Assembly: GCF_030816075.1 (NCBI RefSeq)
Contig: NZ_JAUSXO010000001.1
Location: forward strand, 1 to 64,000
Direction: 5' to 3'
Source: Arthrobacter agilis
GTDB lineage: Bacteria; Actinomycetota; Actinomycetes; Actinomycetales; Micrococcaceae
DNA: 64,000 bases
The first letter of the stretch is position 1. The number at the start of each line of letters is the position of its first letter. The translations under genes were made by a program, and so were the position numbers. Positions 38,387 to 49,852 of the stretch are shown in pieces. Under the pieces are notes generated by a model, which was given only the letters and a program-made list of their open reading frames with translations, did not search any database and had not been told where the DNA came from.

Positions 38387-40081
38387 ATGACAGACGGCCA
38401 TCGTGAGGAACCGGTGGAGGGCCACTCGCCCACCACCAATCCGTCGCCCGTCGCCGAAGCCCTGCCCGTCATCCGGCGTCCCTTCGATCCGAGCGACGAC
38501 GAGAAGAGCAGGCTCGCTGCGGGCAAGGGCGACGGCGGAAAGCCTCCGAAGGCCCCCATGCCGCCGCGGCGTCCGGCCGCCGCTCCGAAGGGCCCACGCC
38601 AGGGCCGGCAGCGGCAACCCGTTGCGCGGCCGACCGACGCGCTGCCCACCACGCCCCGTAGCGTGCCGTCGTCGACCCGTCCCAACGCGGCCGCCCGCAC
38701 CATGCTCCGGCGCCTCGTCCAGGGCGAGGCCCCGCCCACCCAGGCCATGAGCATCGTGGAGCGGCTCGCCGGGAGCCCGTATGCGAACCCCATGATCCAC
38801 GTCGGCGGCCCGGACGCCAGTGCACGCAAGGCCCTGGACTTCGCGCTCAACCTCGCCGAGACCATGTTCCGGTACGGCGCGGGAGCCCTCGAGGTCGAGA
38901 GCAGCATCATCGCGGTCACCGCGGCCTTCGGCCTCGACCACATCGAGGTGGACATCACCAACCAGTCAGTGGTGATCAACTATTCGGCGAGGGACCAGAC
39001 GCCGACGACCGTCCTGCGGGTGGTGCGCTCCTGGACGAACAACTACGCCGGCCTCACGGCCATCCACCGGCTGGTCTCCGACATCGCCGACGGCGGTGTC
39101 TCGCGCACCGAGGCCGCGCAGCGGCTCGACGAGATCATCCACCGGCCCAAGCCCTTCCCGCGCTGGATGGTCACGGGGGCGTTCGGGATCTTCGCGGCAG
39201 CCATCGTCGCGTTCGTCGGCGGGAGCCCGCTCGCGTCACTGATCGGGTTCGCCAGCTGCATCCTCGTGGACCTGGTCAGCCGCAAGCTGGGCGAATGGCG
39301 CGTACCGGAATTCTTCTCGGTCGCGACGTCCTCCGCACTCGTCACCCTCATCGCGCTGCTGTTCTGGTGGCTGCACGTGCCGATCTCGCCGGCCCTCGTG
39401 GTGGTGGGTGGCATCCTCCTGCTCCTGCCCACGGGCCGGCTCGTCTCGGCGACCCAGGATGCCATCAACGGATTCCCCGTCACCGCCGCGGGCCGGTTCC
39501 TCTCCGCGGTCCTCGTCTTCGCCGCCCTCGTGGCGGGCATCGCCGTCGCCCTGGTGGCCGGAGCAGCGCTCGGCATCCCCGAGCTGGAGGTCCTCGAGTC
39601 CTCGGGCAGCCGGTATCCGTGGCCGGTGGTCGCCGTGCTCACCTTCGTGGCCGTGGCCATGATCTGCGTCGCTGAGCAGACCGACGTGAAGCTCGTGATC
39701 CCGACGTCCCTCGTGGCCGTCGCGGGATACCTCCTGATGATCAGCGCGATGACTGCGGGCGTCGGCTACCGGCTCGCGCCGGCCCTGGCCGCGATCCTGA
39801 TCGGTGCGCTGTCGCGCGTCGTGGCACTCCGGCTCGGTGCTCCGCAGCTGGTCGTCGCGGTCCCGGCAGTCCTGTTCCTGTATCCGGGACTGACCATCTT
39901 CCGCTCCATGTACATGCTCACCATCGACTCCGAGGTGGCGAGCGACGGCGCGTTCGGCCTCTTCAACGCCCTGACGATCGTGCTGGCGGTCGCCGCGGGG
40001 GTCGTTCTCGGGGACAACCTCGCCAGGCCCTTCACGCGGAAGCTGAGCTCCAACGAGCGCCAGCGGAACCGGCGGCGGTAG
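38387..40081 (+). CDS. thrE: Threonine/serine exporter, ThrE family
   Basis: A 564-residue protein. The first ~110 residues are disordered and basic/proline-rich. Residues about 130-265 are the soluble ThrE domain (ARKALDFALNLAETMFRYGAGALEVESSI, HIEVDITNQSVVINY, AQRLDEIIHRPKPFPRW). Ten hydrophobic segments follow in two groups of about five, the PF06738 plus PF12821 arrangement fused in one chain. It would export L-threonine and L-serine, as shown for the Corynebacterium homologue. The ATG at 38387 follows GGAGGGACGATTCAAGAGG. The gene lies 50 bp after the FemX pair. Confidence 0.88.
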   Translation: MTDGHREEPVEGHSPTTNPSPVAEALPVIRRPFDPSDDEKSRLAAGKGDGGKPPKAPMPPRRPAAAPKGPRQGRQRQPVARPTDALPTTPRSVPSSTRPNAAARTMLRRLVQGEAPPTQAMSIVERLAGSPYANPMIHVGGPDASARKALDFALNLAETMFRYGAGALEVESSIIAVTAAFGLDHIEVDITNQSVVINYSARDQTPTTVLRVVRSWTNNYAGLTAIHRLVSDIADGGVSRTEAAQRLDEIIHRPKPFPRWMVTGAFGIFAAAIVAFVGGSPLASLIGFASCILVDLVSRKLGEWRVPEFFSVATSSALVTLIALLFWWLHVPISPALVVVGGILLLLPTGRLVSATQDAINGFPVTAAGRFLSAVLVFAALVAGIAVALVAGAALGIPELEVLESSGSRYPWPVVAVLTFVAVAMICVAEQTDVKLVIPTSLVAVAGYLLMISAMTAGVGYRLAPALAAILIGALSRVVALRLGAPQLVVAVPAVLFLYPGLTIFRSMYMLTIDSEVASDGAFGLFNALTIVLAVAAGVVLGDNLARPFTRKLSSNERQRNRRR

Positions 40082-40136
40082 GCCCGAGCGGGTGGCACCG
40101 ACGGTTGGACCGGATCAGCGCCGGATCAGCGCCGAT

Positions 40137-40967
40137 TCAGGCGCCGGAGGTGTCCGCCGCCGTGTGCGACCAGTCGATCGGGTCGGCTCCCTGCTGCGCC
40201 AGGAGCTCGTTCGCGCGGGTGAACGGTCGTGAGCCGAAGAATCCGCGGGAGGCGGAGAGCGGGCTCGGGTGCACGGACTCGACGGTGGGCGTCGCGCCGA
40301 GCAGCGGCTTGAGGCGCAGGGCGTCCTTGCCCCAGAGGATGGCCACGAGCGGGCCGCCCCTGGCCACGAGTGCGCCGATGGCCGCGTCCGTCACCAGTTC
40401 CCACCCGATCCCGCGGTGCGAGGCGGTCTCGCCGGCGCGCACCGTGAGCACCCGGTTGAGGAGCAGGACGCCCTGCTCCGCCCAGCCGGACAGATCGCCC
40501 GTCGCGGGCGGCGCGGAGCCGGTGTCGGAGGCCAGCTCACGGTAGATGTTCACCAGGCTTCGCGGGATGGGGCGGGTCGCAGGGTCGACGGCGAAGCTCA
40601 GCCCGACGGCGTGGCCCGCCGTCGGGTACGGGTCCTGGCCCACGATGACGACGCGCACGCGGGCCAGCGGAGTGGTGAAGGCACGGAGGATGTGGTGAGC
40701 CTCGGGCAGTACCTGCCGCCCCTTGTCGAGATCGGACCCGAGGGACTCGGCGAGCTGGTGGAGGACCGGTTCGACAGGCTTCAGGGCCTCGGCCCAGTCG
40801 GCGGGGAGGAGGTCGCCGACGTCGGCCGGTGCCGCGAACGGGAAGGCCGAGGCGTTGGGTGAGGGAGCCGTGGTCCCGGCTCCCTTCCGGGCTCCGCGGG
40901 CCTTCGTCGTACTGCTCGCGGGAGGCGTGTCGGGAAGATCGAAGAGTGCGCCGTCATCGTGGGTCAT
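40137..40967 (-). CDS. ung: Uracil-DNA glycosylase (family 1)
   Basis: A 276-residue enzyme that removes uracil from DNA. The catalytic water-activating motif is [19 protein letters not shown] (Asp in GQDPYP), the uracil-binding part includes [15 protein letters not shown] and the DNA-intercalation loop is [17 protein letters not shown]. The first ~50 residues are a variable low-complexity extension before the core begins at about 55. ATG at 40967 is the only good start. It stands alone on this strand, converging with thrE. Confidence 0.94.
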   Translation of the reverse strand: MTHDDGALFDLPDTPPASSTTKARGARKGAGTTAPSPNASAFPFAAPADVGDLLPADWAEALKPVEPVLHQLAESLGSDLDKGRQVLPEAHHILRAFTTPLARVRVVIVGQDPYPTAGHAVGLSFAVDPATRPIPRSLVNIYRELASDTGSAPPATGDLSGWAEQGVLLLNRVLTVRAGETASHRGIGWELVTDAAIGALVARGGPLVAILWGKDALRLKPLLGATPTVESVHPSPLSASRGFFGSRPFTRANELLAQQGADPIDWSHTAADTSGA

Positions 40968-41076
40968 GGCCCCATTCTCGCGCCCCCATCAGGGCCCCGC
41001 TCCCGGAATGACACCCGTGTAATTCCGCTCTACCATGGGAGGACAGTTGTGCCGGCAGACGGAAGGCGGTGGCGCG

Positions 41077-41382
41077 ATGGTGGAGCCACAGAGCCACCCG
41101 GAACACCCGGCCTCCGGGCAGGATCCGAAGCCGGCCCTGGGGGACCGTGAACAGCGCATGCTCGCCCTCGAGCGCGAGTGGTGGAAGTACTCCGGTGCGA
41201 AGGAGCAGGCCATCCGCGACCTGTTCAACATGTCGGCCACGCACTACTACCAGGTGCTCAACGCCCTGATCGACACCGAGGCAGCCCTCGCCCACGACCC
41301 CATGCTCGTGAAGCGGCTGAGGCGCCTGCGATCCACCCGCCAGAAGGCACGCTCCGCCCGACGCCTCGGCGCGGACATCTGA
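41077..41382 (+). CDS. DUF3263 protein
   Basis: A 101-residue protein of the actinobacterial DUF3263 family. The conserved core is MLALEREWWKYSGAKEQAIR followed by DLFNMSATHYYQVLNALID, a helix-turn-helix-like region, then a basic tail (RRLRSTRQKARSARRL). Function is unknown; DNA binding is suggested by the helical pattern and the basic end. The ATG at 41077 has GAAGGCGG upstream. A LytR_C gene follows after 41 bp, an arrangement common in actinobacteria. Confidence 0.85.
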   Translation: MVEPQSHPEHPASGQDPKPALGDREQRMLALEREWWKYSGAKEQAIRDLFNMSATHYYQVLNALIDTEAALAHDPMLVKRLRRLRSTRQKARSARRLGADI

Positions 41383-41423
41383 TCCAGCCCGCCACGGTCC
41401 ACGAGCGAAGGACAACCTCATCC

Positions 41424-42059
41424 ATGACTGATCACCCACGGGACGAGTTCGACAAGGTCCCGGAGGCTTCCGCGCGCCAGGGCGTCCACCGGGAGCGGCT
41501 CATCCCGGCACGTTCGAGTGGGCTGGGCCTCAAGATCACGGTGGGGGTGCTCGCTCTCCTGATCGGCCTCGGCGCCTACTTCCTCCTCCCCAGGCTGGGC
41601 TTCACCGGTGGGGGCGACGGCGCTGCAGCCGTGCTGCCCAGCAGCGCACCCAGCGCGTCGGCCACCCAGGACGATGCGTCGTCCGACGAGCCGTCGGCCT
41701 CGACCGGAGCCACCGCCGCGGATGACGGCGACGCGACCGACGAACCGGATGCGGACGCGACGACGGGTGCTGACGAGGCCGACCTCGATCTCGCCCAGAC
41801 GGTCAACGTCCTCAACGGCACCGGTTCTCCCGGACTGGCGTCGGTGGCCTCGGCGCGTCTGGCCGCCGAGGGCTGGGTGTCGGCGCTGCCGGGGAACTGG
41901 GCCGGCGCACCGCTGGACACCTCCGTGGTCTTCTACAACGGGGAGGAGCAGCGGGCGGCCGCCGAGGCGGTGGCGGCGGACCTCGGCATCACCGACCTCG
42001 CCGACAGCCCCGGGATCTCGCCGTACATCTCCGTGGTGCTCGGCCCGGAGTTCCAGTAG
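41424..42059 (+). CDS. LytR C-terminal domain membrane protein
   Basis: A 211-residue single-pass membrane protein. A cytoplasmic stretch (about 1-35) precedes one hydrophobic segment (LKITVGVLALLIGLGAYFLL, about 34-53). An acidic Ser/Thr/Asp-rich linker (about 65-125) and an extracytoplasmic LytR_C domain follow (about 130-211), starting TVNVLNGTGSPGLAS and ending SPYISVVLGPEF. The domain is found at the end of LytR-CpsA-Psr cell-wall ligases but here has no catalytic part. It is probably co-transcribed with the DUF3263 gene. Confidence 0.85.
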   Translation: MTDHPRDEFDKVPEASARQGVHRERLIPARSSGLGLKITVGVLALLIGLGAYFLLPRLGFTGGGDGAAAVLPSSAPSASATQDDASSDEPSASTGATAADDGDATDEPDADATTGADEADLDLAQTVNVLNGTGSPGLASVASARLAAEGWVSALPGNWAGAPLDTSVVFYNGEEQRAAAEAVAADLGITDLADSPGISPYISVVLGPEFQ

Positions 42060-42499
42060 GCATTCCACGTGGTGCCGGTTCGGCCGCGGCTGCTACCGGG
42101 GGCTGTAGCCGGGGCCGCGCTCGCGACCGGCGGCCGTAGCTAGGACCGGAGCTGGAACCCGGGCCGTGACCGGCGGCCGAAGCCGGGACTGTGACCGGGC
42201 CGCTGTTGTGAGCACGGCTGCGACCGGCAACCGTAGCTGTGAACGAACCTGAACCGCAGTTGTGACTGCGGCCGTGACCGGCGGCCGAAGCCGTGACTGT
42301 GACGGGCCGCGGTTGTGAGCACGGCTGCGACCGGCAAACGTAGCCGTGACCGGGACCGGAACCGCGGTTTGACTGCGGCCGCGGGTGCGACCGGGAGTGC
42401 GGCAATGACGGCGGCCGGGGCCGCAGCTGGGAGCGCGGTCGCGACCGGCGGGCAGGCCGCCCGCGCGACCGTCACGCCGCGAGCGTCACTCCTTGAGAG
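42060..42499. other. Convergent intergenic region of repetitive DNA
   Basis: These 440 bp lie between converging genes and are built from degenerate motifs around GACCGGC, GGCCGAAGCC and GTGACTG. Two 108-bp tandem copies occupy 42166-42380, with partial related segments before (42121-42165) and after. Open frames across it on the minus strand are Arg/Ser/Pro-rich, change frame between the repeat copies and look non-coding. No terminator with a U-tract stands out. Confidence 0.85.
42166..42380. repeat. 108-bp tandem repeat, two copies, each with a hairpin
   Basis: Copy 1 (42166-42273) and copy 2 (42274-42380) begin GTGACCGGCGGCCGAAGCCG and are roughly 90 percent identical by eye; copy 2 is one base shorter. 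Each contains a 7-bp hairpin, CCGCAGT/ACTGCGG at 42254-42271 and CCGCGGT/ACTGCGG at 42362-42378, the second keeping the pairing through a G-U. The length difference breaks any reading frame. Confidence 0.88.
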
Positions 42500-43327
<828 letters not shown>

Positions 43328-43412
43328 CTATGCCCTCGATGCCCTCTGCGCTACGCCCCGGGTGCAACCGTTCGCCACACCGTCACAAGCACGCCGTCCA
43401 GGGGCGGGGCAG

Positions 43413-43439
43413 GTTGCACTCAGGTGGTGAGAGTGCTAA
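43413..43439 (+). promoter_or_regulatory. CIRCE operator 1 upstream of groEL
   Basis: GTTGCACTC-N9-GAGTGCTAA fits the CIRCE consensus TTAGCACTC-N9-GAGTGCTAA, with a perfect right half and an imperfect left half. It is the binding site of HrcA, the heat-shock repressor. Confidence 0.85.
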
Positions 43440-43447
43440 TTATTGAG

Positions 43448-43474
43448 TTGGCACTCACGCGCGCAGACTGCTAA
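43448..43474 (+). promoter_or_regulatory. CIRCE operator 2 upstream of groEL
   Basis: TTGGCACTC-N9-GACTGCTAA matches CIRCE with one change in each half. It begins 35 bp after the first CIRCE and lies about 160 bp before the groEL start. Confidence 0.8.
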
Positions 43475-43629
43475 ATCTGCGGGTGGCGAGTGAAGCAGGC
43501 AAACCTCTGTGGTGGGGGTGGCGCCCGGAACGTGAAAGAGATCGTTCAGGCGTCGTCCGGCCGTCGCGGGCACCGCACACAGGCAGCGCATTCAAGTGCT
43601 TCAGATGCAACCGTCCCGAAAGGACCTAA

Positions 43630-45270
<1,641 letters not shown>

Positions 45271-45302
45271 CCCTCCCGGCGCCACCCGCCACCCGAGTAC
45301 GA

Positions 45303-45338
45303 GAAGGGCGGCACTCCCGAAGGGGAGTGCCGCCCTTC
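45303..45338 (+). terminator. groEL terminator
   Basis: A perfect 16-bp stem (45303-45318 with 45323-45338), loop GAAG, 32 nt after the groEL stop. Confidence 0.9.
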
Positions 45339-45434
45339 CGGCGTCCACGGCCCGGACGGGGACCGCAGGCGTTCCGGCCGCCTCCGTCCCGATACGCGGA
45401 CGGGGTGGAGCCTGCTGTCGTCGGCGCGATCGGG

Positions 45435-45725
45435 TCAGCTCATGAACATGCGGGCATTGCTCAGCTCGGCCTCGGCGTACTGCTGGGTGGCGATGGTGAG
45501 GGCTTCGTTGATGCCGGTCAGGGATTCCTCGACCTGCTGCTGGGTCGCCCGCCACTGCAGGATCAGCTGCTGGAAATTGTTCGCGGCCTGGCCGGTCCAG
45601 AGTCCTTCGAGTTCACGCAGCCCGGCCTGCATCGAGTCGACCTCCGCGCGCAGCCTCGTGATGGTGGCCTGCACCTGGCTGCTCTTCGCGGCCAGGCTGT
45701 CGGTGTCTACGTTGAAGAATGCCAT
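45435..45725 (-). CDS. WXG100 family (EsxA-like) protein
   Basis: A 96-residue helical-hairpin protein of the WXG100 family. The central turn carries W-T-G (LEGLWTGQAANNFQQLI, about 41-57), between two amphipathic helices. Most members are substrates of type VII secretion or its adaptors. No EccC/YukB-type ATPase or partner gene is within the window, so the secretion machinery would be elsewhere. AGGAG is found before the ATG (reading toward the left). Function otherwise unknown. Confidence 0.88.
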   Translation of the reverse strand: MAFFNVDTDSLAAKSSQVQATITRLRAEVDSMQAGLRELEGLWTGQAANNFQQLILQWRATQQQVEESLTGINEALTIATQQYAEAELSNARMFMS

Positions 45726-45789
45726 TGCTGTGCTCCTCTGTGCTCACGCGTGCTGGACTCGTCCGACGCTAGGGCACGGCAGGGGACCC

Positions 45790-47357
45790 TCAGCGGCCCT
45801 CGCGCTGCTTGTGGACAACGGGCTTCGTCGAGGGTGCCTGTGGAGGGGAGATGCCGTTCGAGTAGGCGTGCTCCTGATCGTCCTCAGCCTCAGCCTCATC
45901 GGCGTGGTCGACGTCGTCGGCCTGGTCCTCGGCCGGCACGTGCGGCAGCCGTATCGACAGCGTGGCGCCGCCGCCCGGAGTCTCCTCCAGCCGCACGGAG
46001 CCGTCGTGCTGGGCGACCAGCGCGGCCACGATCGCGAGGCCGAGCCCCGTGCCGCCCGTCTCGCGGTGCCGTGAGGTGTCGGCACGGTAGAAGCGCTCGA
46101 AGACCTTCGCGGCGTCGTCCTCGGAGATCCCGGGGCCGTGGTCGCGGACCTCGAGGATGGCATCGCTGTGACCGTGCAGTACGGGTGCGACGCCGACCGC
46201 GAGCTCGATCGGCGAGCCCTCCGGGGTATAGCGGAGCGCATTGGTCATCAGGTTCGCGACCACCTGGCGCAGGCGGGCCTCATCGCCCCGGGTCGGTGCG
46301 GAGCGCGGGTGACCGCCGTCGAGCCCGATCACGGTGATGGTCCGGTCCGGTGCCGTGGCCCGTGCGTCGAAGGCGGCGTCGTGGCCGAGCACCATGAGGT
46401 CCACCGGCTTCATGTCGAGGGGGCGCTGCTCGTCGATCCTCGCGAGGGTCAGGAGGTCCTCGACCAGCTGGCCCATGCGCACGGCCTCGCTCTCGATCCG
46501 CCCCCCATCGCAGCCGCGACGTCCTCCTCCTTCTGCAGGGCACCGTGCCGGTAGAGCTCGGAGTAGCCGCGGATGGTGACGAGCGGTGTGCGCAGTTCGT
46601 GGGAGGCGTCCGCGACGAAGCGACGCATCTTGGTCTCCGACGTCGTCCGGGCGGCGAACGCCCGTTCGATGTGCGCGAGCATCGCGTTGAGGGACCGCGA
46701 GAGACGCCCGATCTCCGTGGAGGGGCGTTCGACGGCGACACGACGGGAGAGATCGCCGGCGGCGATGGCCGCTGCGGTGCGTTCCACCCGTGCGAGGGGG
46801 GCGAACTGCCGGGTGACGGCGACGAACGCGATGAGTGAGGCCAGCACCGTGGTGATCAGGCCCGAGGTGAAGATGATCTCGGTGGCCTCCTGCAACGATT
46901 CGTTGACGGTGTTGAGGCGGGAACCGATCGCGAGATAGCCCTCGGTGTTGGCGAACCTGAAGATCCGCACCCGCCAGCCCTCACTGTCCGCGTCCGTGCT
47001 GGCCACGTCGAAGCCGCTGCCATCGAGGTCGATGATGCGTTCCTGGGTGATGCCGCCGAGGTCCGGGATGTCCTCGGCATCATCGGACTGGTTCGCCACC
47101 AGCTTGTTGCCGTTCCCGTCCAGCACGGCGGCGTAGTACCGCAGCACGGCGCCGTCCGCCTGCGGTTCGGCGGTGTAGATCTCGGCCGCGACGGCCCGGG
47201 CGTTGCTCTGGAGATCGGCGTCCACGCGGTCGATCAGTCCGTCGCGCAGGAGGGACACCGTCGCGAGGCCGGTGATACCCACCGTGACGATCATCAGGAG
47301 CATGATGATCGCAACGAGCTGCGAGCGGAGCGACGCCGCGGTCCAGCGCTTGATCAA
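45790..47357 (-). pseudogene. Membrane sensor histidine kinase, frameshifted
   Basis: A classical OmpR-type kinase in two frames. The upstream part (from 47357, TTG start) has two membrane segments around an extracytoplasmic sensor (about 35-160), a HAMP domain (LARVERTAAAIAAGDLSRR) and the phospho-acceptor motif FVADASHELRTPLVTIRGY. It breaks at VAAAMG, where six C lie at 46501-46506 on the + strand. The downstream part resumes at RIESEAVRMGQLVEDLLTLARID and holds the ATPase domain (NLMTNALRYTP, VRDHGPGISE, FERFYRAD, GGTGLGLAIV). The reading frame needs removal of two bases or addition of one. The regulator gene lies 9 bp upstream. Both halves look intact. Confidence 0.85.
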
Positions 47358-47366
47358 GGGGCTGCG

Positions 47367-48077
47367 CTACCGCTTGTCGGCGGTGCGAAGCAGGTATCCC
47401 ACTCCGCGCTTGGTCTGGATCAGGGCGACGGCGTCGGGGTTCCGATCGATCTTGCGGCGGAGGTAGGAGATGTAGGACTCCACGATGGACGCGTCGCCGT
47501 TGAAGTCGTACTCCCAGACATGGTCGAGGATCTGGGCCTTCGAGAGCACGCGGTTCGGGTTCATCATGAGGTACCGCAGGAGCTTGAACTCGGTGGGGGA
47601 GAGGTCGATCGTCTCCCCGCCGCGCCTCACCTCGTGCGCGTCGTCGTCGAGTTCCAGGTCGTCGACGCGGATCACGGCGTCGTCGTCCTCGAGGGGATGC
47701 GTGCGGCGCAGGACGGCCCGGATGCGGGCCACGACCTCGTCGAGGCTGAACGGTTTGGTGACATAGTCGTCGCCACCGACCGTCAGTCCTGTGACCTTGT
47801 CGTCGGTGTCGTCCCGGGCGGTCAGGAAGACCACCGGGAAGTGCCTGCCGGCAGCCCTCAGGCGACGTGTGACGGTGAAGCCGTCCATGTCGGGGAGCAT
47901 GACGTCGAGCACGGCGAGATCGGGGTTGTGCGTCTCGGCAGCGGCGAGGGCATCGCGACCGTTGGCGGCGGCGACGACGTCGAAACCGGCGAACCTGAGC
48001 GAGGTGGAGAGGAGCTCGCGGATATTCGGTTCGTCGTCGACGACCAGCAGTTTCGCTTCGGGGGCTGTTTTCTTCAC
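47367..48077 (-). CDS. OmpR/PhoP-type response regulator
   Basis: A 236-residue response regulator. The receiver domain has LLVVDDEPNIRELL, phospho-acceptor Asp in LAVLDVMLPDMDG, VVFLTARDD and the lysine in DDYVTKPFSLDE. The winged-helix DNA-binding domain (about 140-232) has LSPTEFKLLRYLMMNPNRVL, the recognition helix region VESYISYLRRKID and wing IQTKRGVGYLL. The GTG at 48077 follows GGTGGG. It is co-transcribed with the kinase gene (9 bp gap). The signal is unknown; the family resembles mycobacterial TcrX/MprA-type systems. Confidence 0.92.
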   Translation of the reverse strand: MKKTAPEAKLLVVDDEPNIRELLSTSLRFAGFDVVAAANGRDALAAAETHNPDLAVLDVMLPDMDGFTVTRRLRAAGRHFPVVFLTARDDTDDKVTGLTVGGDDYVTKPFSLDEVVARIRAVLRRTHPLEDDDAVIRVDDLELDDDAHEVRRGGETIDLSPTEFKLLRYLMMNPNRVLSKAQILDHVWEYDFNGDASIVESYISYLRRKIDRNPDAVALIQTKRGVGYLLRTADKR

Positions 48078-48136
48078 CCCACCAGTATCCGCACGTTGTC
48101 TGTGAATTGGCTGGACCATCCCTGTGGGATAGCTCC

Positions 48137-49852
48137 TTAGTCTCTGGGCTCCTTGTCCCCGGTGGGCGCATCACCCGTAGGAGCATCGCCGGCCGGGGTG
48201 TCCCCGAGCGGCACGTCCCCGATCGAGGCGGCGTCGAGGATGCGGTACGCGTAGCCCTGTTCGGCGAGGAAGCGCTGGCGCTTCGCCGCGAAGTCCTGAT
48301 CCAGCGTGTCCCGTGCCACGACGGTGTAGAAGCGGGCGGCCCGGCCGTCGGCCTTGGGACGCAGCAGGCGGCCGAGGCGCTGGGCCTCCTCCTGCCGCGA
48401 TCCGAACGAGCCCGAGACCTGGATGGCCACCGATGCCTCCGGCAGGTCGATCGAGAAGTTCGCGACCTTGGACACCACCAGCACCGTGACCTCGCCCGCC
48501 CGGAAGGCGTCGAAGAGCCGCTGCCGCTCTTTGACCGTCGTCTCACCCTTGATCAGGGGTGCATCAAGCCGAGCCGCGAGGTCGTCGAGCTGGTCGATGT
48601 ACTGGCCGATCACGAGGAGCTGTTCGCCCTTGTGTGCCGCGACGAGCTTCTCCACGACGTCCGACTTCGCGTCTGAGGTCGAGCACAAACGGTACTTGTC
48701 CGCGTCCTCGGCCATGGCGTACGCGACCCGCTCGTCGCGCGGCAGGTCCACCCGTACCTCCACGCAGTCGGCCGGGGCGATGTAGCCCTGCGCCTCGATG
48801 TCCTTCCACGGGGCGTCGTACCGCTTCGGGCCGATCAGCGAGAACACCTCGCCCTCGCGGCCGTCCTCGCGCACGAGGGTGGCCGTGAGCCCGAGTCTGC
48901 GCCGCGCCTGGAGGTCGGCGGTCATCTTGAAGATGGGGGCGGGGAGGAGATGGACCTCGTCGTACACGATCAGGCCCCAATCGTTCGCGTCGAGCAGTTC
49001 CAGGTGCGGATACAGTCCACCCCGCTTGGTGGTGAGGACCTGGTACGTCGCGATGGTCACCGGCCGCACCTGCTTCACGGCTCCGGAGTACTCCCCGATC
49101 TCCTCCTCCGTGAGCGAGGTGCGCTTGAGCAGCTCGTCCTTCCACTGCCGGGCGGACACGGTGTTCGTGACGAGGATCAGCGTGGTGGTCTGGCTCGTGG
49201 CCATCGCGGCGGCTCCCACGAGCGTCTTCCCCGCACCACAGGGCAGGACGACGACGCCGGAACCGCCCGACCAGAAGTTCTCGACGGCGAGCTGCTGATA
49301 GGGGCGGAGGGACCAGCCGGTCTCGTCGAGCACGATGGGATGGGGGGTCCCGTCCACGTAGCCCGCGAGGTCCTCGGCGGGCCAGCCGAGCTTGAGCAGC
49401 AGCTGCTTGAGCTGGCCGCGCTGGGAGGAGTGGACGACGACGGTCTCGCCGTCGATCCTCGGGCCGAGCAGCGGCTGGATCTTCTTGGCGTGCAGGACTT
49501 CCTCGAGGACCGGGTAGTCGGTGGTCCGCAGCACGAGGCCGTGCTGCGGATCCTTTTCGAGACGGAGGCGACCGTACCGGGACATGGTGTCCTCGATGTC
49601 GATCAGCAGGGCGTGCGGCACCGGGAAGCGTGAGTACTTCAGGAGCGTGTCGAGGACGCGTTCGGCGTCGAGCCCGGCGGCACGCGCGTTCCAGAGACCC
49701 AGCGGGGTGAGGCGGTAGCTGTGCACATGTTCCGGGGCACGTTCGAGCTCCGCGAAGGCTGCGATCGCATGCCGTGCCTCGGTGGCCTGCTCGTGGTCCA
49801 CCTCGAGCAGGATGGTCTTGTCACTCTGGACGATCAGCGGCCCGTCAGCCAT
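48137..49852 (-). CDS. XPB-type DNA helicase (SF2)
   Basis: A 571-residue bacterial XPB (Ssl2/RAD25-like) helicase. Motifs in order: Walker A VVLPCGAGKTLVGA, DEVH box IVYDEVHLLPAP, LTATLVREDGR containing the R-E-D motif characteristic of XPB, VSKVANFSIDLPEAS and motif VI QRLGRLLRP. An N-terminal damage-recognition-like region spans about 1-190. It would unwind DNA in repair or transcription. The start ATG lies inside the upstream gene (8-bp overlap), so the two are translationally coupled. The C-terminal tail has GDAPTGDAPTGD repeats of no known role. Confidence 0.92.
   Translation of the reverse strand: MADGPLIVQSDKTILLEVDHEQATEARHAIAAFAELERAPEHVHSYRLTPLGLWNARAAGLDAERVLDTLLKYSRFPVPHALLIDIEDTMSRYGRLRLEKDPQHGLVLRTTDYPVLEEVLHAKKIQPLLGPRIDGETVVVHSSQRGQLKQLLLKLGWPAEDLAGYVDGTPHPIVLDETGWSLRPYQQLAVENFWSGGSGVVVLPCGAGKTLVGAAAMATSQTTTLILVTNTVSARQWKDELLKRTSLTEEEIGEYSGAVKQVRPVTIATYQVLTTKRGGLYPHLELLDANDWGLIVYDEVHLLPAPIFKMTADLQARRRLGLTATLVREDGREGEVFSLIGPKRYDAPWKDIEAQGYIAPADCVEVRVDLPRDERVAYAMAEDADKYRLCSTSDAKSDVVEKLVAAHKGEQLLVIGQYIDQLDDLAARLDAPLIKGETTVKERQRLFDAFRAGEVTVLVVSKVANFSIDLPEASVAIQVSGSFGSRQEEAQRLGRLLRPKADGRAARFYTVVARDTLDQDFAAKRQRFLAEQGYAYRILDAASIGDVPLGDTPAGDAPTGDAPTGDKEPRD

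Noticed and set aside
42166..42380. CRISPR array
   Set aside because: Only two long contiguous copies without unique spacers, and no cas genes nearby.
42140..42475. Open frame of 111 codons on the minus strand in the repeat region
   Set aside because: Its sequence is Arg/Ser/Pro-rich, the 108-bp repeat copies fall in different frames because of a one-base deletion, and no ribosome-binding site is seen.
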